From CAMDBL01 sp964498125 (lineage in GTDB: Bacteria > Pseudomonadota > Alphaproteobacteria > Rhizobiales > Hyphomicrobiaceae): a stretch of 33,655 nt of DNA. This document shows positions 13,927 through 20,660 of this stretch, piece by piece. The stretch is from contig CAZCGE010000050.1 of assembly GCA_964498125.1 (NCBI GenBank), forward strand, positions 1 to 33,655, in the 5' to 3' direction. The notes below the pieces were generated by a model. It did no database searches. It was given only the letters and a program-made list of their open reading frames with translations, and was not told the DNA's origin. Numbering within the stretch: the first letter of the stretch is position 1; each line of letters begins with the position of its first letter. A program made the translations under genes and the position numbers.

Positions 13927-14541
13927 ATGAACCTGCACGTCTCACGTCCCGTCGCCCCCTCGACCCAGGCCGCCGAAGGCCTGCCTCGGCGGCGCTGGTC
14001 GATGGCCGACATCCTCCGCATGCAGGACGCAGGAATCATCGACCGGCATGAGCGCTTCGAATTGATCGGTGGGGAGATCGTGCCGATGTCGCCGAAAGGT
14101 GCGCCTCATGAGACGGTCAAGAAGGAGCTGATCAAGTACTGGGCAAGGGCTTTACCGCCCGGCATCGATATTCTCACCGAGACCACGCTCCACATCGGCG
14201 AGCATGATTTCCTGGAGCCGGATTTCATCTTCTGGCCACAGACAATCGCTGTCAAGGATTTGCGCCCGCGGGATATCCTGCTCCTCGTCGAGGTCGCCGA
14301 TTCGAGCCTTGCCTACGATCTCGGGCGTAAGGCGAGGATCTACGCCTCGCTCGGCATTCCCGACTACTGGGCGATCGATGCGGTGCGGATGGTGACGCAC
14401 GTCTTCCGACCAGGTGGCGGCGGAGGTGAGGGCTATGCCGACCCAATCAAGGTGGCACACACCGAGATGCTGACGCCTGCCCTGCTTCCGGCACTGGCTG
14501 TTCGTCTTGCCGACCTCGGGCTTCAGCCGTTGGCGGAGTGA
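13927..14541 (+). CDS. Uma2 family protein (PD-(D/E)XK nuclease fold), copy 3
   Basis: A 204-residue Uma2 (DUF820) protein on the plus strand. Family features are FELIGGEIVPMSPKG, the metal-site aspartate in EPDFIFWP, glutamate in ILLLVEVADSSLAYD and lysine in GRKARIYASLGIPDYWAID. It belongs to the common branch of the family, not the branch of copies 1 and 2, so it was acquired separately. A TATGCT sequence at 13910-13915 could be its -10 element and would leave a short leader. The true start could also be the internal ATG of MADILRMQ. Confidence 0.85.
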   Translation: MNLHVSRPVAPSTQAAEGLPRRRWSMADILRMQDAGIIDRHERFELIGGEIVPMSPKGAPHETVKKELIKYWARALPPGIDILTETTLHIGEHDFLEPDFIFWPQTIAVKDLRPRDILLLVEVADSSLAYDLGRKARIYASLGIPDYWAIDAVRMVTHVFRPGGGGGEGYADPIKVAHTEMLTPALLPALAVRLADLGLQPLAE

Positions 14542-14569
14542 TGGCGGTTGGGTAAGCAGAGCAGCGCTC

Positions 14570-14977
14570 TCAAGCCGCTTCCGCCGCCTGGGCCGCCAAG
14601 GCACGACGCACGGCATCGGGCTCGCGAGCAATGACCTCGAGGTAGGCGCGCGCCGCCTGGTCGGGCTCCCTGCGATGCTGCTCCCAGTCCCTGAGCGTGC
14701 CGAGTGGGATGCGGAACGTCTCCGAAAATTCGCGCTGCGACAAGCCGAGCCGCCAGCGGATACGCTTGGCCGCGGATACGCGTCCCACGGGGCCGAGACT
14801 GCCCGGACGGCGGTCCTCCACAGGCAGCGCGTCGGGATCCCGGCGCGCCGCGGCCAGAACCTCATCGTCGGTCATCGCTCTGAGCCGGACCCAATCATTT
14901 GGGGTCATCCCGTACTCATCACATTCCGATTCTACCGTCGTCTTACGACTTCGCTTCGTTGTAGTCTGCTTTCTCAC
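14570..14977 (-). CDS. HTH-domain antitoxin partner of BrnT
   Basis: A 135-residue protein. The C-terminal half has a helix-turn-helix (RIRWRLGLSQREFSETFRIP, then GTLRDWEQHRREPDQAARAY, LEVIAREPDAV), like the XRE-type antitoxins found next to BrnT toxins. I place the start at the GTG at 14977 (VRKQTTTKRSRK), which overlaps the end of brnT by 35 nt and has AAAGG upstream; the ATG at 14908 is an alternative. It should bind the toxin and repress the pair's promoter. Confidence 0.72.
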   Translation of the reverse strand: MRKQTTTKRSRKTTVESECDEYGMTPNDWVRLRAMTDDEVLAAARRDPDALPVEDRRPGSLGPVGRVSAAKRIRWRLGLSQREFSETFRIPLGTLRDWEQHRREPDQAARAYLEVIAREPDAVRRALAAQAAEAA

Positions 14978-15224
14978 GCGCGGTGGCCTTTCTGGCGGAA
15001 ATGATACGCTTGCGGCCACCGCGCTCGACGAAGCACACGGTGAGCAATATCTCACCGGCATGGCCTGTGATCAGCAGTCGATCCTCGTCGACCTCATCGA
15101 GATCAAGCCGATCGATCGCGCACGGATCGCTGAACACGCGGCGAGCGAAATCGAACGTGATCCGGTGCTCGCGGTAATTCCGCTTCGCCTTCCGATCATC
15201 CCACTCGAACTGATCATCGCGCAT
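14943..15224 (-). CDS. brnT: BrnT family ribonuclease toxin
   Basis: A 93-residue protein of the BrnT (DUF497) family, type II toxins that cleave RNA. The typical pattern is present: FEWDDRKAKRNYREHRITFD near the N-terminus, FARRVFSDP, RLLITGHAGEILLTVCF in the middle and RKRIISARKATAREKADY at the end. Translation of the HTH partner begins inside its 3' end. The pair lies between eno and the Uma2 copy 3 gene and uses the eno strand. It is intact by sequence. Confidence 0.85.
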   Translation of the reverse strand: MRDDQFEWDDRKAKRNYREHRITFDFARRVFSDPCAIDRLDLDEVDEDRLLITGHAGEILLTVCFVERGGRKRIISARKATAREKADYNEAKS

Positions 15225-15297
15225 CTGTACTGGTTTGCCGTAGAGAGGTCAATGCTGAACTGGACAGCAGCCGTCGGGTCGACCGCGGACACTTGAG

Positions 15298-15378
15298 CCG
15301 GGGGAGACCCGACGTTCAGCGCGCTGCCGTGGAACGTCGGGTCTCCCCCGGATTTAATCCGGACTCGACCCGACCTAC
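15298..15378. repeat. palindromic repeat abutting and ending eno
   Basis: A perfect 20-bp inverted pair (15298-15317 with 15332-15351) is followed by ACTCGACCCGACCTACA, the outer arm of the 2085-2191 family. The TAG stop of eno (15377-15375) lies inside that arm. Read from the eno side it is a strong stem-loop and could also act as a terminator or mRNA 3' protector. Confidence 0.8.
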
Positions 15379-16658
15379 ACCAAAGTCTTCAGCGCGCCCC
15401 GCCCCGCATACCGCGCCACCGCGCCCAGCTCGCCCTCGATGCGGATCAGCTGGTTGTATTTGGTGAGGCGGTCGGAGCGCGACAATGACCCGGTCTTGAT
15501 CTGGCCGGCATTGGTGGCCACCGCCAGATCGGCGATGGTCGAGTCCTCGGTCTCGCCGGAGCGGTGCGAGATGACGGTCGTGTAACCAGCACGATGGGCC
15601 ATGCTGATCGCGTCCAGCGTCTCCGACAGCGAGCCGATCTGGTTGACCTTGACCAGGATCGAGTTGCCGATCCCCTTTGCAATGCCCTGCTGCAGCCGCT
15701 CGGTGTTGGTGACGAACAAATCGTCGCCGACCAGCTGACACTTGGCCCCGATCTCCTTCGTCAGTAGGCGCCAACCCTCCCAGTCGTCCTCGCTCATGCC
15801 GTCCTCGATGGAGACGATGGGGAAGCGCTTGACCAAGTCGGCGAGGTACTTGGTCATTCCGGCGGGATCGAGCGTCTTGCCCTCCCCGACCATGTGGTAC
15901 TTGCCGTCCTTGAAGTACTCGGTGGCGGCGCAGTCGAGCGCCAGCACAACGTCCGCACCCGGCTTGTAGCCGGCCTTCTCGATCGATGTCATGATGAAGC
16001 CCAGCGCTTCGTCGGCGCTCTTGAGATTGGGCGCGAAGCCGCCCTCGTCGCCGACGTTGGTGTTGTGGCCGGCGTCCTTCAAACCCTTGCGCAGCGTGTG
16101 GAACACCTCCGCGCCCATGCGGATGGCCTCGGCGCAAGTCGCCGCCGACACCGGCATGATCATGAATTCCTGGATGTCGATCGGGTTGTCGGCATGCGCG
16201 CCGCCATTGATGATGTTCATCATCGGCACGGGCAGCACGTGCGCCGCGGCGCCGCCGATGTAGCGGTAGAGCGGCAGGCCGGAGGTCTCGGCCGCGGCCT
16301 TGGCGACGGCGAGCGACACGCCGAGGATGGCGTTGGCGCCGAGGCGCGCCTTGTTCTTGGTCCCATCGAGCGTGATCAATGCGCGGTCGATGCCACGCTG
16401 ATCCTCTGCCTCCATGCCGCCGATGGCATCGAAGATCTCGCCGTTGACGGCCTCCACCGCCTTCAGCACGCCCTTGCCGAGATAGCGGCCCTTGTCATTA
16501 TCGCGCAGCTCGACCGCCTCGTGCGCGCCTGTCGACGCCCCCGACGGCACCGCGGCGCGCCCCATCGACCCGTCTTCGAGATGCACATCGACCTCGACCG
16601 TCGGATTGCCGCGACTGTCCAGAATCTCGCGGCCGATGATGTCGACGATGGCGGTCAT
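15375..16658 (-). CDS. eno: enolase
   Basis: Glycolytic enzyme that converts 2-phosphoglycerate to phosphoenolpyruvate; also a common component of RNA degradosomes. 427 residues, normal length. Diagnostic parts are SRGNPTVEVDV and GASTGAHEA near the N-terminus, the metal site in the VSIEDGMSEDDWEGW region, and the signature SHRSGETEDSTIADLAVATN with GSLSRSDR. The ATG at 16658 has GGAGAGG upstream. A predicted promoter lies 39-72 nt before it, and that segment is duplicated upstream of mntA. The last codon and stop lie at a palindromic repeat. Confidence 0.97.
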   Translation of the reverse strand: MTAIVDIIGREILDSRGNPTVEVDVHLEDGSMGRAAVPSGASTGAHEAVELRDNDKGRYLGKGVLKAVEAVNGEIFDAIGGMEAEDQRGIDRALITLDGTKNKARLGANAILGVSLAVAKAAAETSGLPLYRYIGGAAAHVLPVPMMNIINGGAHADNPIDIQEFMIMPVSAATCAEAIRMGAEVFHTLRKGLKDAGHNTNVGDEGGFAPNLKSADEALGFIMTSIEKAGYKPGADVVLALDCAATEYFKDGKYHMVGEGKTLDPAGMTKYLADLVKRFPIVSIEDGMSEDDWEGWRLLTKEIGAKCQLVGDDLFVTNTERLQQGIAKGIGNSILVKVNQIGSLSETLDAISMAHRAGYTTVISHRSGETEDSTIADLAVATNAGQIKTGSLSRSDRLTKYNQLIRIEGELGAVARYAGRGALKTLV

Positions 16659-16696
16659 GGGGGTGCCTCTCCGGTAGTTGCTGGGGGTGCTGCGCC

Positions 16697-16730
16697 GGTT
16701 TTAGCGAGTCCTGGCGATGAGGCAACCACT
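16697..16730 (-). promoter_or_regulatory. predicted eno promoter, first copy of a 34-bp duplication
   Basis: Minus-strand TTGCCT (16725-16720) and TAAAAC (16703-16698) are separated by 16 bp. The 34-bp segment is repeated at 17442-17475 with 4 mismatches, all outside the two hexamers. Distance to the eno ATG is 39 nt, which leaves room for the GGAGAGG ribosome-binding site. Confidence 0.5.
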
Positions 16731-16757
16731 AGCCTACCCTGCGGCGCCACGGAGGCC

Positions 16758-17105
16758 TCACGCCTCCATCTCGTCGAGCAGGGCCCGCGCTTCGCCAAGC
16801 AGAACCGGCAATTTCTCCTGCACGACCTGCCAGACGATGTCGTCATCCAGGACATCGTAGCCATGGGCAATGACGTTACGGAAAGCGATGACGCGGCGGT
16901 ATTCGCTGAAGCGCGCCGCCAGCGGAGGGTCCAGTGCATCCAGACGTTTCAGCGCCTCGCCCAGAATTTCGAGCTGGCGCTCGACGGCGGACCGCAGCAT
17001 CAGGTCTTCGCCATACTCGTCTCTGAGCCGACCCGCCGTGAATGACGCGACGGCAGTGGCTGCGGCGATCATGTCAGCCAGCAGCTTTTCAGGCTTATGC
17101 GGCAT
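16758..17105 (-). CDS. hepT: HepT-like ribonuclease toxin (DUF86)
   Basis: A 115-residue helical protein of the HepT family, HEPN-type ribonucleases that act as the toxin of the MntA/HepT system. The catalytic RX4HXY motif is intact at R76-H81-Y83 (RNVIAHGY). It overlaps the end of mntA by 11 nt, as is usual for these pairs. In described systems the MntA nucleotidyltransferase inactivates HepT by adding AMP groups to its tyrosine; Y83 would be that target. Confidence 0.88.
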   Translation of the reverse strand: MPHKPEKLLADMIAAATAVASFTAGRLRDEYGEDLMLRSAVERQLEILGEALKRLDALDPPLAARFSEYRRVIAFRNVIAHGYDVLDDDIVWQVVQEKLPVLLGEARALLDEMEA

Positions 17106-17400
17106 AGAGGAGCTGCCGTTCGGCTTCGATTTCGCGAATGAGATAGGGATTGCGCAGGGAGTTCGACGTCAAAAGATCGACACGGCGGCCGAGCAGGGCT
17201 TCCAGACGCTCGCGCAAACCGAAGTAGTTGTCGAAAGCCTTCTCGCGGGCCTCGGGTCGAAACGTCACGACGATGTCGACGTCGCTGATGTCGGTCGACG
17301 TACCGCGGGCGGCCGAGCCGAACAGCTCCAGCCGCTCGACTCCACAGGCGCAGCAGATCTCGGAGATGGCAGGCAGATGAGCCTCGATGACATGCATCAT
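17095..17400 (-). CDS. mntA: MntA-like minimal nucleotidyltransferase antitoxin
   Basis: A 101-residue minimal nucleotidyltransferase. The signature GSX10DXD is intact (LFGSAARG at 27-33, then D40 and D42 in SDVDIVV). It is encoded immediately upstream of, and overlapping, hepT, so it is most likely the antitoxin that AMPylates HepT. Two adjacent ATG codons (17400, 17397) are possible starts. A copy of the eno promoter-like segment lies 42 nt before the gene. Confidence 0.87.
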   Translation of the reverse strand: MMHVIEAHLPAISEICCACGVERLELFGSAARGTSTDISDVDIVVTFRPEAREKAFDNYFGLRERLEALLGRRVDLLTSNSLRNPYLIREIEAERQLLYAA

Positions 17401-17441
17401 GCTGGTGGGCCTCGCGCCTGTTGGATACGACTCTCAGGAAA

Positions 17442-17475
17442 GGTTTTAGCGAATCCTGGCCAGGAGGCAACCGCT
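17442..17475 (-). promoter_or_regulatory. second copy of the eno promoter-like segment, before mntA
   Basis: It matches 16697-16730 at 30 of 34 positions. TTGCCT (17470-17465) and TAAAAC (17448-17443) keep the same 16-bp spacing, and the distance to the start codon (42 nt) is close to that at eno (39 nt). The two copies bracket the hepT/mntA pair as direct repeats. Confidence 0.5.
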
Positions 17476-17478
17476 ACT

Positions 17479-17499
17479 CCGTAGGGTGGGTTGGCGCGA
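17479..17499. repeat. single arm of the CCGTAGGGTGGGTTAGC repeat
   Basis: CCGTAGGGTGGGTT followed by GGCGCGA matches the left arm of the complete palindrome at 18290-18453. No right arm is seen before lepB, so this is a solo or decayed copy. Confidence 0.55.
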
Positions 17500-17563
17500 C
17501 TTGTTCCTGCCGCGAAAGCCGGGTTCGATCGACCCTCGACGCCAACCTGAACCGAGGTGACGC

Positions 17564-18277
17564 ATGCCCGGCGCCGCAGTCCCCGCACCATTGTCACCCG
17601 AAGCGCACCGTCGCGCCGAGCGCCGCACCCTGCGCCGCGTGCTGTTGTTCACGTCGCCCTTCATGTTGCTGCTCTGGTTCATGCTGTCTGGCGTCGGGCC
17701 GTTCTTTCGCAACCACACACCAGGATCCAACTCGATGGCGCCCGCTCTGCCAAGCGGCAGCCATTTCCTCGTCTCACGCCTCTCATACGGTTACTCGCGG
17801 TACTCCTTTGATTGGTTCGACCTCCCGATCACCGGTCGCTGGCCGGCGGCGATGCCGGCGCGCGGCGACATCGTCACATTCCGCCTGCCGCGCAACCACG
17901 AAACGCACTACGTCAAGCGTGTGATCGGCCTGCCGGGCGACGAGATTAACGTGCGCAAAGGCGTTGTCTTCATCAACGGCAAGGAGGTGAGGCGCCGCCG
18001 GGTGGACGATATCACCATCCGCGACGGCGACGGATCGCTGGGGCGCGTCCCTGCCTTCGAGGAGACACTGCCTGAAGGAAGCAAATTCGTGGTGCTCGAC
18101 GCCGAGCCGAATGGTCCCTTCGACAACGTAGGGCCCTACAAAGTGCCGACCGGCCACCTGTTCGTGATGGGCGACAACCGCGACAACTCCACCGACAGTC
18201 GCGCGCCCTTGGGTGTCGGCTATGTGCCGATCGAATTGCTGATCGGCAAGGTCGTGCTGACGTTGGGTGGTCGTTGA
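17564..18277 (+). CDS. lepB: signal peptidase I
   Basis: Membrane serine protease that removes signal peptides from exported proteins. 237 residues. One membrane helix (about 25-44, VLLFTSPFMLLLWFMLSGVG) is followed by the catalytic serine in GSNSMAPAL (S57) and the general-base lysine in HYVKRVIGLPGD (K118). The box GDNRDNSTDSR near residue 203 is conserved. The ATG at 17564 has GAGGTGA just upstream. It is shorter than the E. coli enzyme, as usual in alphaproteobacteria. It points away from the mntA/hepT/eno side and is followed by a palindromic repeat. An RNase III gene does not follow, unlike in many genomes. Confidence 0.92.
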   Translation: MPGAAVPAPLSPEAHRRAERRTLRRVLLFTSPFMLLLWFMLSGVGPFFRNHTPGSNSMAPALPSGSHFLVSRLSYGYSRYSFDWFDLPITGRWPAAMPARGDIVTFRLPRNHETHYVKRVIGLPGDEINVRKGVVFINGKEVRRRRVDDITIRDGDGSLGRVPAFEETLPEGSKFVVLDAEPNGPFDNVGPYKVPTGHLFVMGDNRDNSTDSRAPLGVGYVPIELLIGKVVLTLGGR

Positions 18278-18289
18278 TCGAACAGCCGA

Positions 18290-18453
18290 GGCCGTAGGGT
18301 GGGTTAGCGCGAATCTGGCACGGCGCTCCCGACATATCCGAGACGGCGCGCCGCGCGCGACCACTTGGGAGTCCCCTCGCGGGAAAACCACCTCGGCGAC
18401 ATGGTGGGTTACGGCCCTCCGCAAACGCTGCGGGCCTAACCCACCCTACGGCC
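18290..18453. repeat. long palindromic element with CCGTAGGGTGGGTTA arms
   Basis: Perfect 17-bp inverted arms (GGCCGTAGGGTGGGTTA at 18290-18306 and the complement at 18437-18453) enclose 130 bp with no coding frame of note. It fills the gap between the convergent lepB and acetamidase genes, where it could serve as a bidirectional terminator. Confidence 0.78.
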
Positions 18454-18461
18454 GCCGGCCC

Positions 18462-19457
18462 TCATCCGGCGCGCTTCAGGATCGATTTCGCCAGCATCGC
18501 GTGCACGCCCTTGACGTTGTTGACTGTCTGCGTGACGTGCAGATCGCAGGCAAACGAGCACAGCTGATAAGCCTCGTCCTTGGAAATGTTGGTCATCGCC
18601 ACGATCCAGGCGATCATCTCCTTCAGCGCCTGACGCGCGGCGTCGTCGAGATCGGTATCGAGGCCAAAGGCGATGTAGTGCGTCGCCGTCTCCGCCCGCG
18701 GCATTTTCCAGCCGAGATCCTTGCGGACGTGGAACTCGAACACACCGGTGAGCGAGGTCTCGATCGCTGTGCCATCGACCTCGCCGTCGCCCTGCGCGGC
18801 GTGGCCATCGCCGGTCGAGAACAGGCCGCCCGGGTTCCAGCACGGCAAATAGATGGTCGAGCCGGCGGTCAGCTCCTTGCAATCGAGATTGCCGCCGAAC
18901 TCGCGCGGCTCCTTGGAATTCTGCCGCCCGAACTGGGGTGCGGGCTGCACGGCAAGCTGGCCGAAGAACGGCCGGATCGGAATCTCGATGCCGCAAGCCA
19001 TGGTGGCGACGCCGGCCTCGAGATCGAGCGGGATGTGCGTCAAACGCGCGTAAGGGTAATCCTCCGGAAGCGTGCCCATGTAGCCGCGAAACACGTTCCA
19101 GCCCCAGTTCATCCGCACCTTGATGTCGAGGATGCGGACTTCCAGCACATCGCCGACCTCGGCGCCCCGGACATGGACGGGGCCCGTGAAGATGTGATTG
19201 CCCGATCCCTTGGGCACCTTGTCGAAAATGTCCACCATGTCGGGGATGGGCTCCATGCCGGAGCCCTTGGGCGGCGACCATTCCTTGTTGCCGGTGACGC
19301 AGTCGATCGTCACCTGATCGCCGGAATCCACCGTGAGGACCGGTTTCAGGCTGGCGTCGAGAAAGCCCCAGTGCACCGTCCGCGGCGTCGATTTCAGATG
19401 GTGCGACTTACCCGAGGACTTGGCTGCGGTTGCACCCGACTTGGGTTTGGCGGCCAT
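18462..19457 (-). CDS. acetamidase/formamidase family protein
   Basis: A 331-residue member of the acetamidase/formamidase family, which hydrolyses short amides to ammonia and an acid. Family features include TVDSGDQVTIDCVTGNKEW, GPVHVRGAEVGDVLEVRIL, NWGWNVFRG, LPCWNPGGLFSTGDGHAAQGDGEV and the C-terminal region with ACDLHVTQTVNNVKG. The ATG at 19457 has AGGGA upstream. The first 22 residues are low-complexity (MAAKPKSGATAAKSSGK) and resemble the start of the unrelated VOC protein at 24106. It follows the deacetylase gene by 31 nt on the same strand, so the two probably form an operon acting on C-N bonds. Substrate unknown. Confidence 0.85.
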   Translation of the reverse strand: MAAKPKSGATAAKSSGKSHHLKSTPRTVHWGFLDASLKPVLTVDSGDQVTIDCVTGNKEWSPPKGSGMEPIPDMVDIFDKVPKGSGNHIFTGPVHVRGAEVGDVLEVRILDIKVRMNWGWNVFRGYMGTLPEDYPYARLTHIPLDLEAGVATMACGIEIPIRPFFGQLAVQPAPQFGRQNSKEPREFGGNLDCKELTAGSTIYLPCWNPGGLFSTGDGHAAQGDGEVDGTAIETSLTGVFEFHVRKDLGWKMPRAETATHYIAFGLDTDLDDAARQALKEMIAWIVAMTNISKDEAYQLCSFACDLHVTQTVNNVKGVHAMLAKSILKRAG

Positions 19458-19488
19458 CGAATATCCCCTATTGCTTATTGCCACCTGC

Positions 19489-20436
19489 TCACTTCTTTCC
19501 CTTCGCCGGCTTCCAGGCCGCCGCTTCTTCGCTGCCCGGAATGAGGCCCGGCTCCAATTTGAAGCAGTGCTCGGCGATGTCGACCGCGCGCGTGAACCAA
19601 ATGTCCTTGGCGTGCTTGTGATTGACGCAGTGCTTGATGGCCTGGCGCAGGGGCCGCAGCCGGAACGGCTGGCCGACGATGAAGCCGTGCAGCGACAGCG
19701 CGAACACCAGCGGTTGCTTCTCGGATTGTTCCAGCAGCTCCTCGAACTGATCGACGATCATGTCGGCAAACTCGCGCCCCGTATGATCGCGATGCGCCAG
19801 CGTGCCGGCATCGTTCAGCTCCATCGGATAGGGCACCGACAGCAGCGGCCCTGAGCGCGTGCGCATCCAGATCGGCTGGTCATCGACTGGCCAGTCGAGC
19901 AAGTGCGTGTAGCCGAGTTCCTTCAGCAGATCCGGCGTGACGGCGGATTCGACCGCGCCTGGCCCCATCCAGCCGGTCGGGCGTACACCGACGTGCTTCT
20001 GGATGACGTCGACGCATTCCTGCAGGGCGCGCCGCTCGTCTGCCTCCCACATGCCGCGATACGTCTCGGCGTTGGTGCGCCCGTGGCCGCAGACGTCGTC
20101 GCCGCGTTGTTTGATGCGCTCGACGATCTCAGGATACTCGTAACACACCGCGCTGTTGAGCAATATCGTGGCCGGCAATTTCAACTCATCGAGAATGTCG
20201 AACAGTCGGAAATTGCCGATGCGGTTGCCGTAGTCGCGCCAGGCCCAGTTGCGGCTGGTTTGTGCGGCGTTGGCATCGAAGGGATCCATGCCGCGGCCAG
20301 TGCCGAAGGCGAAGTGCTCGATGTTCAGCGCAATGTAGAACGCCATCCGCTTGTTGCCGGGCCAGCTGTAGGGCTTGCGCTTGGTGATCGGCAGCCAATC
20401 ATAGCGCTTATGAGCGGGCAACTTGAGTTCATCCAT
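19489..20436 (-). CDS. polysaccharide deacetylase family (PuuE-like) protein
   Basis: A 315-residue protein of the polysaccharide-deacetylase (NodB-type) fold, in the branch near PuuE/allantoinase-like amidohydrolases. Visible features are IALNIEHFAFGTG, LPATILLNSAVCYEYPEIVE, GDDVCGHGRTN (H118) and the late ALSLHGFIVGQPFRLRPL. The ATG at 20436 is fixed by AAGGAG 8 nt upstream. It has no signal peptide, so a cytoplasmic amide substrate is more likely than a cell-wall polymer. It lies upstream of the acetamidase gene in the same operon. The sequence does not identify the substrate. Confidence 0.82.
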   Translation of the reverse strand: MDELKLPAHKRYDWLPITKRKPYSWPGNKRMAFYIALNIEHFAFGTGRGMDPFDANAAQTSRNWAWRDYGNRIGNFRLFDILDELKLPATILLNSAVCYEYPEIVERIKQRGDDVCGHGRTNAETYRGMWEADERRALQECVDVIQKHVGVRPTGWMGPGAVESAVTPDLLKELGYTHLLDWPVDDQPIWMRTRSGPLLSVPYPMELNDAGTLAHRDHTGREFADMIVDQFEELLEQSEKQPLVFALSLHGFIVGQPFRLRPLRQAIKHCVNHKHAKDIWFTRAVDIAEHCFKLEPGLIPGSEEAAAWKPAKGKK

Positions 20437-20660
20437 CGCTCGTCTCCTTGCCGGCGGGTTGAAAATCCTTTCCGGGCCACCGCGATGCATCCACGCGCTG
20501 GCACGAGATGCCCGCAGTATCCGACCATCGCGGCCCCGCCTGCAACAGCAAATAACCAATACATCAGCGGCGCACTTGCCGATCGATGCCCGCGAACTGG
20601 GCACCTGCCTGGTCTTGGACCACGACAGCGCGGTTGGCATCCAACGGCCGTGTATGGATG

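Noticed and set aside
15225..15270. TTGACC / TACAGA promoter for brnT
   Set aside because: The spacing is ideal, but the -10 element would touch the start codon, so transcription would begin inside the gene.
15894..17045. Long plus-strand frame opposite eno and hepT
   Set aside because: It spans two well-supported minus-strand genes and shows no domain.
18267..19544. 425-codon plus-strand frame opposite the acetamidase gene
   Set aside because: Antisense shadow; the acetamidase has clear family motifs.
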